The notes: generated by a model from the letters alone, not told the origin. A stretch of 64,000 nucleotides of DNA from Xylophilus sp. GOD-11R (GCF_033546935.1 NZ_CP137854.1:1364001-1428000), one strand, 5' to 3'. Counted from the first letter of the stretch, positions 27,325-36,752 are shown. Made by a program: numbers and translations.

Positions 27325-28230
27325 CTAGCCCGAGCCGACCGCCAGGCGCGGCAGCCGCCAGCGCTCCCCGGTGATCACCATCAGGCCCGACACCATGACC
27401 ACGGCGCCGCCGACGAAGACCCAGAGCCCGGGCACGTCGCCGATGCCGATCAGCGCGAAACCCACGGCCCACAGCAGCGTGGTGTATTCCAGCGGGGCCA
27501 GCGCCGAGGCTTCGGCGTTGCGCACGCTGACCATCATGAACATCTGCCCCAGGCCGCCGGCCAGACCCGAGAGGATCAGCAGCCACCACTGCCGCGCGCT
27601 GGGCATGGTCCAGCCCGCGAAGGTGGTGGCGGCCAGCAGGGCCGAGGCGAGCAGGAAGGATACGATGAGGGAGCCCGGCGGCATGTCCGACAGGCGGCGG
27701 ATCTCGATGGTGGCCGCCGCGCTGCAGAAGGCACCCAGCAGGGCCAGGCCGCAGCCCGGCAGCCAGGCGCCCTGCAGCCCGGCGGCCTTCTCGTGCGAGG
27801 GCGCCAGCAGCATGATCGCCATGCCGGCCAGCCCCATCGCCAGCGCCAGCCAGCGCACCACGCCCACGGTTTCCTGCAGCACCAGCCAGGCCAGCAGCAC
27901 GATCATCAGCGGCGCCAGGTAGCTGATCGACAGGGCGTAGGTCACCGGAATGAACTGCAGCGCGGCCGACGCGCCGAACACCGAGCCGCAGCCGAAAAGC
28001 GTGCGCCGCAGCAGCGCCCTGGGCGAGCGCGGGCGCAGGCTCTCGCGCAACTGCCCACGCCAGCCCAGCCACAGCAGCACCGGCACCAGGCCGATGGCGC
28101 TGCGGAAGAACACGATCTGGCCGATGCCGCTAGCCACGGTCGCGTGCTTGATGGCCAGGAGCATGACGGTGAAGAAGAAAGTCGAGGCGAGCTTGGCGAG
28201 CAGGCCGGTACGAAAGGACGCTGGTGGCAT
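27325..28230 (-). CDS. EamA/DMT-family transporter
   Basis: A 301-residue membrane protein with ten predicted hydrophobic segments arranged as two EamA repeats (about residues 8-140 and 150-290), ending in a short basic tail. Members export metabolites or amino acids, or in some cases import small solutes. It sits inside cluster I, between amidase and nitrile hydratase genes, which suggests it moves a substrate or product of this pathway. The direction of transport cannot be told. Confidence 0.88.
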   Translation of the reverse strand: MPPASFRTGLLAKLASTFFFTVMLLAIKHATVASGIGQIVFFRSAIGLVPVLLWLGWRGQLRESLRPRSPRALLRRTLFGCGSVFGASAALQFIPVTYALSISYLAPLMIVLLAWLVLQETVGVVRWLALAMGLAGMAIMLLAPSHEKAAGLQGAWLPGCGLALLGAFCSAAATIEIRRLSDMPPGSLIVSFLLASALLAATTFAGWTMPSARQWWLLILSGLAGGLGQMFMMVSVRNAEASALAPLEYTTLLWAVGFALIGIGDVPGLWVFVGGAVVMVSGLMVITGERWRLPRLAVGSG

Positions 28231-28260
28231 GGAAGGCGTGAGAAAGGGGATACGGGCGCA

Positions 28261-29670
28261 TCAACCAGCGAGCGTGGCGGCGATGGCGGCGGGGGCCGGC
28301 CGCGCGCACCGCGCGGCACCGGCCTGCCAGCCGCTGGCCGACTCCAGCAGCGTGGCGCCGCGCAGCAGCGTCGCCTCGCGATGGAAGCCGGCGGCCAGCT
28401 GCAGGCCGATCGGCAGGCCGGCGTGGTCCAGCCCCACCGGCACGCTGATCGCGGGGTGGCCGGTCACGCTGTAGAGGCTCGCCTGCACCGCCTGCGAGCG
28501 AAGGAAGCTGTCGCCGAAGGAGTCGAGCCGGGGCGCGGTGCGCAGTACCGTGGGGTTGAGCAGCAGGTCGCATTGCCCGAACGCCGATTCGACCGCGTCG
28601 CTCAGGCTGCGGCGCAGCCGCTGCGCGTCGAGGTATTCGCCCGCGTCCAGAGTGGCGCCCAGGGCGAAGCGGCGGGTGGAGGTCACGCTGTAGTCGTCGA
28701 AGCGTTGGGCGAGGTCGGCCCGGTGTACCGAGAAGGCTTCCGAGAGCATCACCACCCAGTTGCAGGCGTAGAACTGCGCGTAGGGCGGCAGCTCGACATC
28801 CACCACGCTCAAACCGAGCGCGCGCAGGGCGGCGATGCAGCGCTCCAGCGCGGCGGCCACGTCCGGCTGCAGTTCCGGTGATGCAGCGAACTGGCTGCGC
28901 GGCACGCCGATGGTGATCGGCCGGGCGGCGTCGTGGCCGGTGCAGGGCGCGCGGCGCGGCGCCATGGCCTGCAGCGCCAGGCGGGCGTCGTCGACGCTGG
29001 CGGTGATCGGGCCGCAATGGTCCAGCGACCAGGCGAGCGGGAAGATGCCTTCGCGCGATACGCGGTCGTAAGTGGGCTTGAGGCCCACCGCACCCGACCA
29101 GGCGGCCGGCAGGCGCACCGAGCCGGCGGTGTCGGTGCCGATGGCCAGCCGCACGAAGCCCGCCGCCACCGCCGCGCCGGCGCCGGAAGACGAACTGCCC
29201 GGCGCATGCGCCAGGTTCCAGGGGTTGCGCGCGGGCGGAAATGGCAGGTCGAAGGCTGGCCCGCCGAGCGCGAACTCATGCGTGGCCAGCTTGCCGAGCA
29301 GCACCGCGCCGGCCTCGGTCATGCGGCGCACGACGACGGCGTCGTCGGCCGCCCGGTGCGCGAGCCGCAGCCGGGAGTGGCAGGTGGTGGCTTCGCCACG
29401 CACGTCGATCAGGTCTTTCACCGCGTACGGAATGCCCTGCAGCGGGCCGCGATCGCGGCCCTCGCGGAAGTCCGCATCGGCGGCGGCGGCTTCGGCCAGC
29501 GCACGGGCGGTGGTGAGCGCGGTGAAGGCGTGGATGCGGGTGTCGTGCGCGGCCACCAGGTCCAGGCAATGGCGGGTCAGCTCGACCGAGCCGAGCGACC
29601 CCTCGCGCAGCCAGCGGCCGAGCGTGGCGATGGAGGGCAGGCCGGCAACCCGCAGTCGTTCGAGGCTCAT
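28261..29670 (-). CDS. Amidase-signature hydrolase (cluster I)
   Basis: A 469-residue amidase-signature enzyme. The catalytic triad is Lys85 (PYAVKDLID), cis-Ser160 (in GSSSSGAGAA) and nucleophile Ser184 (TAGSVRLP), with the normal 24-residue spacing between the serines. It resembles GatA/AtzE-type amidases. Its start overlaps the stop of a small AtzG-like gene (ATGA). In this setting it could hydrolyse the amide made by the nitrile hydratase, or a carboxylated urea/amide by analogy with AtzE. The substrate is not determined. Confidence 0.9.
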   Translation of the reverse strand: MSLERLRVAGLPSIATLGRWLREGSLGSVELTRHCLDLVAAHDTRIHAFTALTTARALAEAAAADADFREGRDRGPLQGIPYAVKDLIDVRGEATTCHSRLRLAHRAADDAVVVRRMTEAGAVLLGKLATHEFALGGPAFDLPFPPARNPWNLAHAPGSSSSGAGAAVAAGFVRLAIGTDTAGSVRLPAAWSGAVGLKPTYDRVSREGIFPLAWSLDHCGPITASVDDARLALQAMAPRRAPCTGHDAARPITIGVPRSQFAASPELQPDVAAALERCIAALRALGLSVVDVELPPYAQFYACNWVVMLSEAFSVHRADLAQRFDDYSVTSTRRFALGATLDAGEYLDAQRLRRSLSDAVESAFGQCDLLLNPTVLRTAPRLDSFGDSFLRSQAVQASLYSVTGHPAISVPVGLDHAGLPIGLQLAAGFHREATLLRGATLLESASGWQAGAARCARPAPAAIAATLAG

Positions 29671-29855
29671 GCGCCGGCACCTTCACGGTCGAGGGATGGC
29701 GGCGGTGTCCAAGGTTGCGCGGCCAGCGGCGTGGACTGGACGAGGGCGACGAGGGCGCGCAGGTCTTGGTGATTGCGCGTGAATTCGGCGTGGCGCTCCG
29801 GCGGCACGGCGATGCCGTGGCGGGCGAGCAGGTCGGGCCAGTCGGGCTGGCTCAT
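29667..29855 (-). CDS. Small AtzG/GatC-like amidase partner (cluster I)
   Basis: A 62-residue protein: two short helices (DWPDLLARHGIAVPPERHAEFTRNHQDLRALVALV) and a Pro-rich tail PWTPPPSLD. The size, the helix pattern and the four-base overlap with an amidase gene match the AtzG (DUF4089) and GatC-type subunits that wrap around their amidase. Sequence identity with the cluster II AtzG copy is weak, so the assignment rests on shape and position. Confidence 0.65.
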   Translation of the reverse strand: MSQPDWPDLLARHGIAVPPERHAEFTRNHQDLRALVALVQSTPLAAQPWTPPPSLDREGAGA

Positions 29856-29951
29856 CGGATCGCCTGACGCACCGGCGCGGGGAATGACAGGAGCCGGCGC
29901 ACCAGCAAAGGGAGTCGGGCACCGTTATCTGGCCAGGTTTTTAGTAAGAAG

Positions 29952-29964
29952 TCCATATGGTGGA
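29952..29964. promoter_or_regulatory. Candidate IclR operator A
   Basis: TCCA-TATGG-TGGA, preceded by G, lies 97 bases upstream of the cluster I start. It has the same GTCCA-N5-TGGA form as sites at 30109 and 34135. Confidence 0.5.
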
Positions 29965-30108
29965 ATTTTGGTTTGTAGGAATTCACAGGATTTTTTCCTG
30001 GGCAGCCCTGCGTTTTTTCCAGTGGAGGATGACACGGTTTTGGCAATCGATTCGACAGGTTGGCGCGAATCTCGCTTCATCGGTTGCATGAATCATACCA
30101 ATTGGATG

Positions 30109-30121
30109 TCCACTATATGGA
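30109..30121. promoter_or_regulatory. Candidate IclR operator B
   Basis: TCCA-CTATA-TGGA, preceded by G, lies 58 bases upstream of the TRAP permease start. It shares the GTCCA-N5-TGGA form with sites A and C. Confidence 0.5.
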
Positions 30122-30178
30122 ACTAATGAAACGCAGTGCGGATGCCCGCCTCCTTGCCCACCTGCCGGGAGCGCGGCG

Positions 30179-32074
30179 ATGAGCGCGCATGTCGTCGAAG
30201 GCGTCATGCCCCGTCCGGCCGATTCCCTGCCGCCGGCTCCCGCATCCGGCCTGCTGCCGCGGGTCGAGCGCGCCGTGGAATGGGTGGTGGAGCGCGTGGC
30301 GGCCCTGCTGCTGGTCGCCGAAATCGTGGTGCTGTTCGTGGGTGTCTGCGCCCGCTACGTGTTCCATGCGCCCATCACCTGGACCGAGGAGACCGCCACC
30401 ACCCTGTTCATCTGGCTGGCGATGCTGGGCGCGGTCATCGCCATGCGGCGCAGCGAGCACATGCGGCTGGGTTTCGTGCGCGACCAGTTCGGCGAGCGCA
30501 GCCGGCGCTGGGTGGACGCGACGGCGTTGGCGGTGGTGATGCTCTTCCTGGGGCTGCTGGTGTGGCCCGCCTTCGAATACGTGATGGACCACGCCGCCAT
30601 CACCAAGCCTTCGCTCGGCATCAGCGACGGCTGGCGCGCCGCGGCCCTGCCGGCCGGCATCGTGCTGATGCTGCTGCTGGCCGTGCGCCAGCTGCTGCGC
30701 GAGCACACGCTCGACCGGGTGGCCGGCGCCTGCGCGGTGGTGCTGGTGCTCTCGGCGGCGCTGTATGCGGCGCAGGGGCTGCTGGCGGAGCTGGGCAACC
30801 TCAACCTGCTGCTGTTCTTCGTGGCGATCGTGGGGGTGTGCATCGCCATCGGCGTGCCGATCGCCTTCGCCTTCGGCGCGGCCACCGCCGGCTACCTGGC
30901 GCTGGTGGCCGACATCCCGCTGGTGCTGTCGGTCAACCGGCTCGACGAGGGCATGTCGCACATCATCCTGCTGGCGATTCCGCTGTTCGTCTTTCTCGGC
31001 CAGCTGCTGGAGGCGACCGGTATCGCCCGGGTGCTGATCACGCTGATCGCCGCGCTGGTGGGGCACTACCGCAGCGGGCTGTCGTATGTGTTGCTGGGCA
31101 GCATGTATGTGGTGTCGGGCATCTCGGGCTCCAAGGCGGCCGACATGGCGGCCATCGCGCCCGCGCTGTTTCCGGAAATGCGGGCGCGCGGCGCGAAACC
31201 GGGGCGGCTGGCCGCGCTGCTGTCGTCCTCGGGGGCGATGTCCGAGACGATTCCGCCGAGCCTGGTGCTGATCGCCATCGGCTCGGTCACCGGCGTATCG
31301 ATCTCGGCGCTGTTCGTGGGCGGACTGCTGCCGGCGGCCGTGGCGCTGGGCGTGCTGGCGGTGTTCGCCTTTTTCGAGGGGCGGCGCGACACGGCGGCCG
31401 CCTTGCCCAAGGCCAGCGGCCGCCAGATCTGGCAGGCGCTGTGGGTGGCGCTGCCAGCGCTGGCGCTGCCGGTGATCATCCGCTTCGCGGTCACCGACGG
31501 CATCGCCACGGCCACCGAGGTGTCCACCATCGGCGTGCTCTATGCGCTGATCGTCGGTCTTCTGGTCTACCGCCGCTTCGATGTGCGCCGCATCCTGCCG
31601 ATGCTGGTGGAAACCGCCAGCCTGTCGGGTGCCATCCTCATCATCATCGGCATGGCCACCGGCATGGCCTGGGCGCTCACCAGCAGCGGTTTTTCCGACC
31701 AGATCCTGGACCTGATGCGCGCCATTCCGGGCGGGCGGACGGGCTTTCTGGCCATCTCCATCCTGGTCTTCATCGTGCTGGGCAGCCTGCTCGAAGGCAT
31801 TCCGGTGATCGTGCTGCTCGGGCCGCTGCTGTTCCCGGTGGCGCGCGCCATGGGCATCCACGAGGTGCACTACTCCATGGTGGTGATCCTGGCCATGGGC
31901 GTGGGTCTGTTCATGCCGCCTTTCGGCGTGGGCTTCTATACGGCCTGCGCCATCGGCAAGGTGCCGCCGGACGAGGCGATGCGCTTCATGTGGCCTTACC
32001 TCGCGGCGATGCTGATCGCGCTGGTGCTGGTCGCGGCCTTCCCCTGGCTGTCGATCGGGTTCCTGGTGCGCTAG
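30179..32074 (+). CDS. TRAP transporter fused small/large permease (DctQ-DctM)
   Basis: A 631-residue membrane protein. The N-terminal part (about residues 25-180) is a DctQ-type four-helix subunit ([27 protein letters not shown]). After a short linker comes a full DctM large subunit from about residue 215, with [29 protein letters not shown] and [10 protein letters not shown]. Fused QM proteins are common in TRAP systems for C4-dicarboxylates and related organic acids. The matching DctP protein is 1.0 kb beyond its end on the other strand, after the IclR regulator. Operator B lies in its promoter region. Confidence 0.92.
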   Translation: MSAHVVEGVMPRPADSLPPAPASGLLPRVERAVEWVVERVAALLLVAEIVVLFVGVCARYVFHAPITWTEETATTLFIWLAMLGAVIAMRRSEHMRLGFVRDQFGERSRRWVDATALAVVMLFLGLLVWPAFEYVMDHAAITKPSLGISDGWRAAALPAGIVLMLLLAVRQLLREHTLDRVAGACAVVLVLSAALYAAQGLLAELGNLNLLLFFVAIVGVCIAIGVPIAFAFGAATAGYLALVADIPLVLSVNRLDEGMSHIILLAIPLFVFLGQLLEATGIARVLITLIAALVGHYRSGLSYVLLGSMYVVSGISGSKAADMAAIAPALFPEMRARGAKPGRLAALLSSSGAMSETIPPSLVLIAIGSVTGVSISALFVGGLLPAAVALGVLAVFAFFEGRRDTAAALPKASGRQIWQALWVALPALALPVIIRFAVTDGIATATEVSTIGVLYALIVGLLVYRRFDVRRILPMLVETASLSGAILIIIGMATGMAWALTSSGFSDQILDLMRAIPGGRTGFLAISILVFIVLGSLLEGIPVIVLLGPLLFPVARAMGIHEVHYSMVVILAMGVGLFMPPFGVGFYTACAIGKVPPDEAMRFMWPYLAAMLIALVLVAAFPWLSIGFLVR

Positions 32075-32078
32075 GCGC

Positions 32079-32111
32079 CCGGGCGGCGAAGGTAAACCTT
32101 CCGCCGCCCGG
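32079..32111. terminator. Bidirectional hairpin terminator
   Basis: CCGGGCGGC-GAAGG (32079-32092) pairs with CCTTCCGCCGCCCGG (32097-32111), with one bulged base and a TAAA loop. It lies between the converging stops of the TRAP permease and the IclR gene. Only two Ts follow on the plus strand. Confidence 0.55.
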
Positions 32112-32115
32112 TTGC

Positions 32116-32934
32116 TCAGGCTTGCCGACCCGCCAGCTCCAGTGCGGTGATGGCGCGGGCTTCTTCTTCCAGGAGGCGCCGGGCCTGCAGCAGGTCGTCG
32201 CCCTGCAGGCGGGAGGCCAGCGTGGCCATGCTGAGCGCGGCGATGATCCGGCCTTCTTGGTCGAACACCGGCACGCCGATGCCCGACATCTCGGGAATCA
32301 TCCGGCCCGGATTGAAGGCGTAGCCGGTGCGCTGGGCCTCGCGGATGTCGCCCAGCATCTGCTCGATGGTGATGCCCGGGTAGGGCAGGTTGGGGTTGTC
32401 GCGCACCAGGGCGTCGATCTCGGCCTGCGGACGGAAGGCCAGCAGGGCCAGTCCGCCCGCGCTGATGCCCAGCGGGCGGCGCTCGCCGATGTTGAGCGTG
32501 AGGATGCGGATCGGGTAGTCGCCGACCACGCAGTCCACGCAGATCGAATCCCATCCGGAAGGAATGCTGAGGTAGATGGTGTTCTGCGTGGTCGCGGCCA
32601 GGCGGTGCAGCGAGGGTTCGGCCAGTGCGCGGATGTTCTGCGTACGGCTCGCCGACAGGCCGACCGCCAGCGACTCGGGGCCGGGCAGGTAGACGCGGGC
32701 GTCATCTCCCACCTGCAGAAAGCCTTCTTCCACCAGCGCCGCGAGGATGCGGTGCACCGTGGGTTTGGTGAGCCCGCTGGCGTCGACCGCCTCGGTCAGC
32801 GTGATGCCGCCGGTGCGCGACACCGCGTACTTGAGCACCCGCAGGGCCCGCTGGATGCTTTGCGCGCCCTCGGTTTCCATGGGGGCGTTGCCGAACGGCA
32901 GCGCGCCGGGCGTGGGGGAAGTCTTGCGCTTCAT
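32116..32934 (-). CDS. IclR-family transcriptional regulator
   Basis: A 272-residue IclR protein. The winged HTH covers about residues 22-85 (SIQRALRVLKYAVSRTGGITLTEAVDASGLTKPTVHRIL), and the IclR effector domain follows to the C-terminus, with GERRPLGISAGGLALLA in the ligand pocket region. It is 98 bases downstream of dctP on the same strand, probably in one operon. It is the best candidate to bind the three GTCCA-N5-TGGA sites around cluster I, the TRAP permease and dctP. Confidence 0.92.
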   Translation of the reverse strand: MKRKTSPTPGALPFGNAPMETEGAQSIQRALRVLKYAVSRTGGITLTEAVDASGLTKPTVHRILAALVEEGFLQVGDDARVYLPGPESLAVGLSASRTQNIRALAEPSLHRLAATTQNTIYLSIPSGWDSICVDCVVGDYPIRILTLNIGERRPLGISAGGLALLAFRPQAEIDALVRDNPNLPYPGITIEQMLGDIREAQRTGYAFNPGRMIPEMSGIGVPVFDQEGRIIAALSMATLASRLQGDDLLQARRLLEEEARAITALELAGRQA

Positions 32935-33032
32935 CCGTGGAGTCTGTCTGGTGGTGGTTGCCGGCGGGGCGCGATGCCGGCCCTGCGCGGCCGCCGGCGC
33001 AGGCGCTGGGCCTGCCCGGTGCGGTGTGGTCT

Positions 33033-34043
33033 TCAGGCCAGTTTACCGGTGTATTTTTCCATCGCGGCCCACAGATCCGGGCGGTAGTTGCCCTGCGCCT
33101 TCTTGTAGAAGCCGGCTGCGCTCAGGCGGTCGCGGAAGTCGCTGCTCTTCACGTCGACGAACTGCATGCCCTTGGCGGTGAGGTCGGCGCGCAGGCTCTG
33201 GTTGAGCCGCTCGGAATTGGCGCGCTGCGACACTCCGGCCTGGTCGACCGCCTTCTCGATGGCGGCGCGTGTCTTGGGATCCATCTTTTCCCAACGCGAC
33301 TTGTTCACGATGATCCACATGCCGTCCCACATGTGATTGCTCATCGCCACGTATTTCTGCACTTCGTACATCTTGGAGAAGAAGATGGGCGTCAGCGGGT
33401 TCTCCTGGCCGTCGGCCACGCGGGTCTGCAGTGCCGAATAGGTTTCTGCCCAGGAGATGTTGGCGGGCGAGGCGCCCAGCGACTGGAAGAGCGAGACCCA
33501 GATCTCGGCCGGCGGGATGCGGATCTTGAAGCCCTTCAGGTCGTCCGGGCTGGCGATGCGTTTTTCGGACGAGGTGATCTGCCGGAAACCCATGTCCCAG
33601 ATGCGCCCGACGCAGTGCAGGCCCTTGGCCTCGATGTCGGCCTGGAGCTGCCTGCCGAGTTCGCCGTCCATGGCGGCCCACACCTTGTCGTAGCCCGACC
33701 AGGCGAAACCCACGCCCGTGACCGAGGTGCTCGGCACCAGGTTGGACAGCACGATGCTGGAGATGGCCACCATGTCGAGCGCGCCGGCGCGCACCTGCGA
33801 CAGCATGTCCATGTCGGATCCGAGCTGGCTGTTGGGGAACACGCGCAGGTCGACGTCGCCGCCGGTGGCCTCCTTCAAGGTGGCGGCGGCCTCCTTGGCG
33901 CCCAGGGTGACGGGGTGGTCGACGGCAGTGACCGAGCCAAACTTGAGCGTGGTCCTGGCGGCGTGCGCCGGCAGCCAGGCCAGCGAGCCGGTGCTGGCGA
34001 GCAGTGGCGCGGTCTTGAGAAGGTGGCGGCGGGAAAGAGTCAT
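33033..34043 (-). CDS. TRAP transporter substrate-binding protein (DctP)
   Basis: A 336-residue periplasmic protein. A signal peptide with a twin-Arg-like start (SRRHLLKTAPLLAS) ends near AHAA. The DctP core includes GSDMDMLSQVRAGALDMVAIS, the arginine region FKIRIPPAEIW that ligates the carboxylate in this family, and ADGQENPLTPIFF. It should deliver an organic acid to the QM permease encoded at 30179. Transcription runs away from operator C into dctP and on to iclR. Confidence 0.92.
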   Translation of the reverse strand: MTLSRRHLLKTAPLLASTGSLAWLPAHAARTTLKFGSVTAVDHPVTLGAKEAAATLKEATGGDVDLRVFPNSQLGSDMDMLSQVRAGALDMVAISSIVLSNLVPSTSVTGVGFAWSGYDKVWAAMDGELGRQLQADIEAKGLHCVGRIWDMGFRQITSSEKRIASPDDLKGFKIRIPPAEIWVSLFQSLGASPANISWAETYSALQTRVADGQENPLTPIFFSKMYEVQKYVAMSNHMWDGMWIIVNKSRWEKMDPKTRAAIEKAVDQAGVSQRANSERLNQSLRADLTAKGMQFVDVKSSDFRDRLSAAGFYKKAQGNYRPDLWAAMEKYTGKLA

Positions 34044-34105
34044 GGTGGCCTCGTCAGTTGATCCGTAATGTGGAACGTAATTTTGGTTAGCGGCGAAATT
34101 CGGTT

Positions 34106-34120
34106 TTTACTCCGAGTAAA
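34106..34120. promoter_or_regulatory. Perfect palindrome in the dctP promoter region
   Basis: TTTACTC-C-GAGTAAA is a 7-1-7 inverted repeat 63 bases upstream of dctP and 15 bases from operator C. It may bind a second regulator or be part of a composite operator. Confidence 0.4.
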
Positions 34121-34134
34121 TTCATTCATCGAGG

Positions 34135-34147
34135 TCCATAATATGGA
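34135..34147. promoter_or_regulatory. Candidate IclR operator C
   Basis: TCCA-TAATA-TGGA, preceded by G, lies 92 bases upstream of the dctP start. It is the third member of the GTCCA-N5-TGGA set. Confidence 0.5.
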
Positions 34148-34453
34148 TTGTCAATGCGTCGCTGACCACAATTAGCAAAATCGATGCCTGCGCTTTCAGC
34201 GTGGAGGAGCCGGCCGCACCCGTTCCTGGTGCATGGCGACAAAGCCACCGATCCGCGGAAGGGCCAGCCGGCCGGTCGCATGAGATGCGTGCAACCCTGT
34301 CACAACGAAGTGCAATCGGTACCTTTAGCGACAGCTTCTGATTGCGCCCTTCGTAGACTGAAAGTCCGCTCGTGCTCCAAGCCGGGCTATCACGCTCGGT
34401 CGACAACTGACGCTGGCGTGGCCATCCAATCCATTTCCGGGGGAGCCGAGCCA

Positions 34454-36601
34454 GTGAAAATCCTGACGTCTCCAGACCAGTCGCCCGCCGGCATCACGTC
34501 GTCGCCCTACGCGTCCATCGAGCGAGAGAGGCGAGCGTTGCGTGCGATCGCGCTTGGCCAACCACTCAACGCGGTGCTCGACGAGCTGCTCAAGACCGTG
34601 GAGGAGCAGAGCGACCAGCACATGCTGACCTCGATCCTCATCGTCACCGAGGACGGCAAGCACCTCAAGCACGGGGCCGGGCCGAGCCTGCCGGCCGACT
34701 ACAACGCCGCGATCGACGGCATTCCGCTCGACGAAGGCGTGGGTTCCTGCGGCACCGGCGCCAAGCGCGGAGAGCCGGTGTATGTGGCGGACATCGCGAA
34801 CGATCCGCTGTGGAAGGACTACCGGGAGCTCGCCCTCGCCCACAACCTGCGTGCCTGCTGGTCCTCGCCCATCAAGGACGTGGACGGCAAGGTGCTCGGC
34901 ACCTTCGCCATCTACTACGACGCGCCGCGCTCGCCCAATGCGGACGACCTCAACGCCATCGCGCAGATCACCCAGACGGTGAGCCTCGCGCTGGAACGCT
35001 ACCAGCTCGACCAGAAGCAGCGGCAGACGGAAAACGAGCTGCGCTTCTGGAACAGCTCGCTCGAAAGCCAGGTCGAGGCCCGGGTGCGCGACCGCGACCG
35101 CAGCTGGAAACATTCGCCCGACCTGCTGGCGGTAGTCACTTCGCAGGGCGAAATCGAAAATATCAATCCGGCGTGGGAGGCCACGCTGGGCTGGACCGAG
35201 GCGGAGCTGCGCGGCCGCAGGATCTCGGAGCTGTTCGACGACGGCGACAAGGACGCCTTCGACGCGGTGATGCGCAAGGTGAACCACGCCATTCCGATCT
35301 TCCGCTTCGAGAACAGGATCCGGCTCAAGGACAACTCCTACCGCAGCGTGTCGTGGTCTGCCGTGCCGGAAGGCGCCAACGTGTATTTCAGCGGCCGCGA
35401 CATCCAGCCCGACAAGGACGCCGCCGAGGCACTGGCCAAGGCGGAAGAAGCGCTGCGCCTGACCCAGAAGATGGAAGCCGTGGGCCAGCTCAGCGGCGGC
35501 CTGGCGCATGACTTCAACAACCTGCTGGCCGGGGTTTCGGGCAGCCTCGAACTGATCCACCGGCGCATCCAGCAAGGGCGGCATGCGGACCTGGAACGCT
35601 ACATCGGCGTGGCGCAGGGCGCCGCCCGCCGGGCGGCGGCGCTGACGCAGCGGCTGCTGGCTTTCTCGCGCCGGCAGACGCTGGCGCCCAAGCCGATCAA
35701 CCTCAACATGCTGACCACCGACATGGAGGAGATGCTGAGTCGCACCATCGGCCCGTCGGTGGAGCTCGAGATCATCGGCGGTGTCGGCCTGTGGGGCGCG
35801 CTGGCCGACCAGAGCCAGGTGGAGAACGCGCTGCTCAACCTCTGCATCAATGCGCGCGACGCCATGCCCGACGGCGGCCGGATCACCATCGAGACGAAGA
35901 ACCGCACCATCGAAGAGCGCGAGGCGATGGGCATGGGGCTGTCCAAAGGCCAGTACGTGCAGTTCTCGGTGCGCGACAACGGCAGCGGCATGCCACCGGA
36001 GGTGGCGGCGCGGGCCTTCGATCCCTTCTTCACTACCAAGCCGATCGGCATGGGCACGGGGCTGGGTCTTTCCATGGTCTACGGTTTCGCCCAGCAGTCG
36101 GGAGGCCAGGCGGTCATCCATTCGAAGGTGGGCGAAGGCACGGTGGTGTGTGTGTGGCTGCCGCGCCAGGACCTTCCGCAGGAGGCGAGCGGCGTGCCGG
36201 AAATGGCGCCGGCACCGGAGCCGGCGGCCGATGGCCAGACGGTGCTGGTGGTGGACGACGAGCCCTCGGTGCGCATGCTGATGACCGACGTGCTGGAGGA
36301 AGAGGGCTACACCGTGCTGATCGCGGGCGACGGCCAGGAGGCGCTGAAGATCCTGCGATCGGCGCGCCGCATCGACGCGCTGGTGACCGACGTGGGGCTG
36401 CCCGGCGGGCTCAACGGCCGCCAGGTCGCGGACGCGGCGCGCATCCACCGGCCGAGCCTGGAGATCCTCTTCGTCACCGGCTATGCCGAGTCGGCGGTGC
36501 TCAACCACGACAGTCTGGAGAGCGGCATGCAGGTGCTGACCAAGCCCTTCGACCTCGACACCTTGCTGCACCGGGTGAAGGGCATGGTCGAGACGGCCTG
36601 A
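34454..36601 (+). CDS. Hybrid sensor histidine kinase (GAF-PAS-HisKA-HATPase-REC)
   Basis: A 715-residue soluble hybrid kinase with no membrane segment. The GAF domain covers about residues 40-180, PAS about 215-320, and the dimerisation/phosphorylation domain has His352 in GGLAHDFNNLLA. The HATPase domain has Asn466 (NLCINARDAM), DNGSGM and GMGTGLGLS, and the C-terminal receiver (about 595-713) has Asp646 and Lys near 697. The H-box type is the HWE-like/NtrB-type 'HDFNN' class. The GTG start is preceded by GGGGAG. No separate response regulator is next to it, so its output is unknown. Confidence 0.92.
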   Translation: MKILTSPDQSPAGITSSPYASIERERRALRAIALGQPLNAVLDELLKTVEEQSDQHMLTSILIVTEDGKHLKHGAGPSLPADYNAAIDGIPLDEGVGSCGTGAKRGEPVYVADIANDPLWKDYRELALAHNLRACWSSPIKDVDGKVLGTFAIYYDAPRSPNADDLNAIAQITQTVSLALERYQLDQKQRQTENELRFWNSSLESQVEARVRDRDRSWKHSPDLLAVVTSQGEIENINPAWEATLGWTEAELRGRRISELFDDGDKDAFDAVMRKVNHAIPIFRFENRIRLKDNSYRSVSWSAVPEGANVYFSGRDIQPDKDAAEALAKAEEALRLTQKMEAVGQLSGGLAHDFNNLLAGVSGSLELIHRRIQQGRHADLERYIGVAQGAARRAAALTQRLLAFSRRQTLAPKPINLNMLTTDMEEMLSRTIGPSVELEIIGGVGLWGALADQSQVENALLNLCINARDAMPDGGRITIETKNRTIEEREAMGMGLSKGQYVQFSVRDNGSGMPPEVAARAFDPFFTTKPIGMGTGLGLSMVYGFAQQSGGQAVIHSKVGEGTVVCVWLPRQDLPQEASGVPEMAPAPEPAADGQTVLVVDDEPSVRMLMTDVLEEEGYTVLIAGDGQEALKILRSARRIDALVTDVGLPGGLNGRQVADAARIHRPSLEILFVTGYAESAVLNHDSLESGMQVLTKPFDLDTLLHRVKGMVETA

Positions 36602-36752
36602 ACGTTCGGCCCGGGTCGGGCCGGCGGTTCAGTACTTCCAGTCGAGGGTCACGCTGTTGCACGGTGCCGCGAAGTAACCCGAGCCCCGGGACACGCCGGC
36701 ACTGCAGCTTGCCCGCCCAAACACGCCACCGCAGCGGCGTGCGCAACCTTTG

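Larger units (their letters stand above)
29856..30178. other. AT-rich divergent control region between cluster I and TRAP permease
   Basis: 323 bases, clearly poorer in GC than the surroundings, especially 29930-30060. It holds two GTCCA-N5-TGGA palindromes (listed separately) and CCAATTGG at 30098-30105. No gene is supported here. Confidence 0.7.
34044..34453. other. 410-base control region, dctP to histidine kinase
   Basis: A divergent intergenic region with an AT-rich half next to dctP. It contains a perfect 15-base palindrome (34106-34120) and operator C (34135-34147). The kinase frame stays open upstream of its chosen start, but that extension is not family-like. Confidence 0.6.

Noticed and set aside
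30117..30182. A 21-codon frame upstream of the TRAP permease, overlapping its start by ATGA
   Set aside because: Its own start codon lies inside operator B and the probable promoter region, and it has no ribosome-binding site; likely chance.
30113..32554. Long minus-strand open frame opposite the TRAP permease
   Set aside because: GC-rich antisense shadow; composition is Arg/His/Gln-rich with no domain, and the plus-strand gene is certain.
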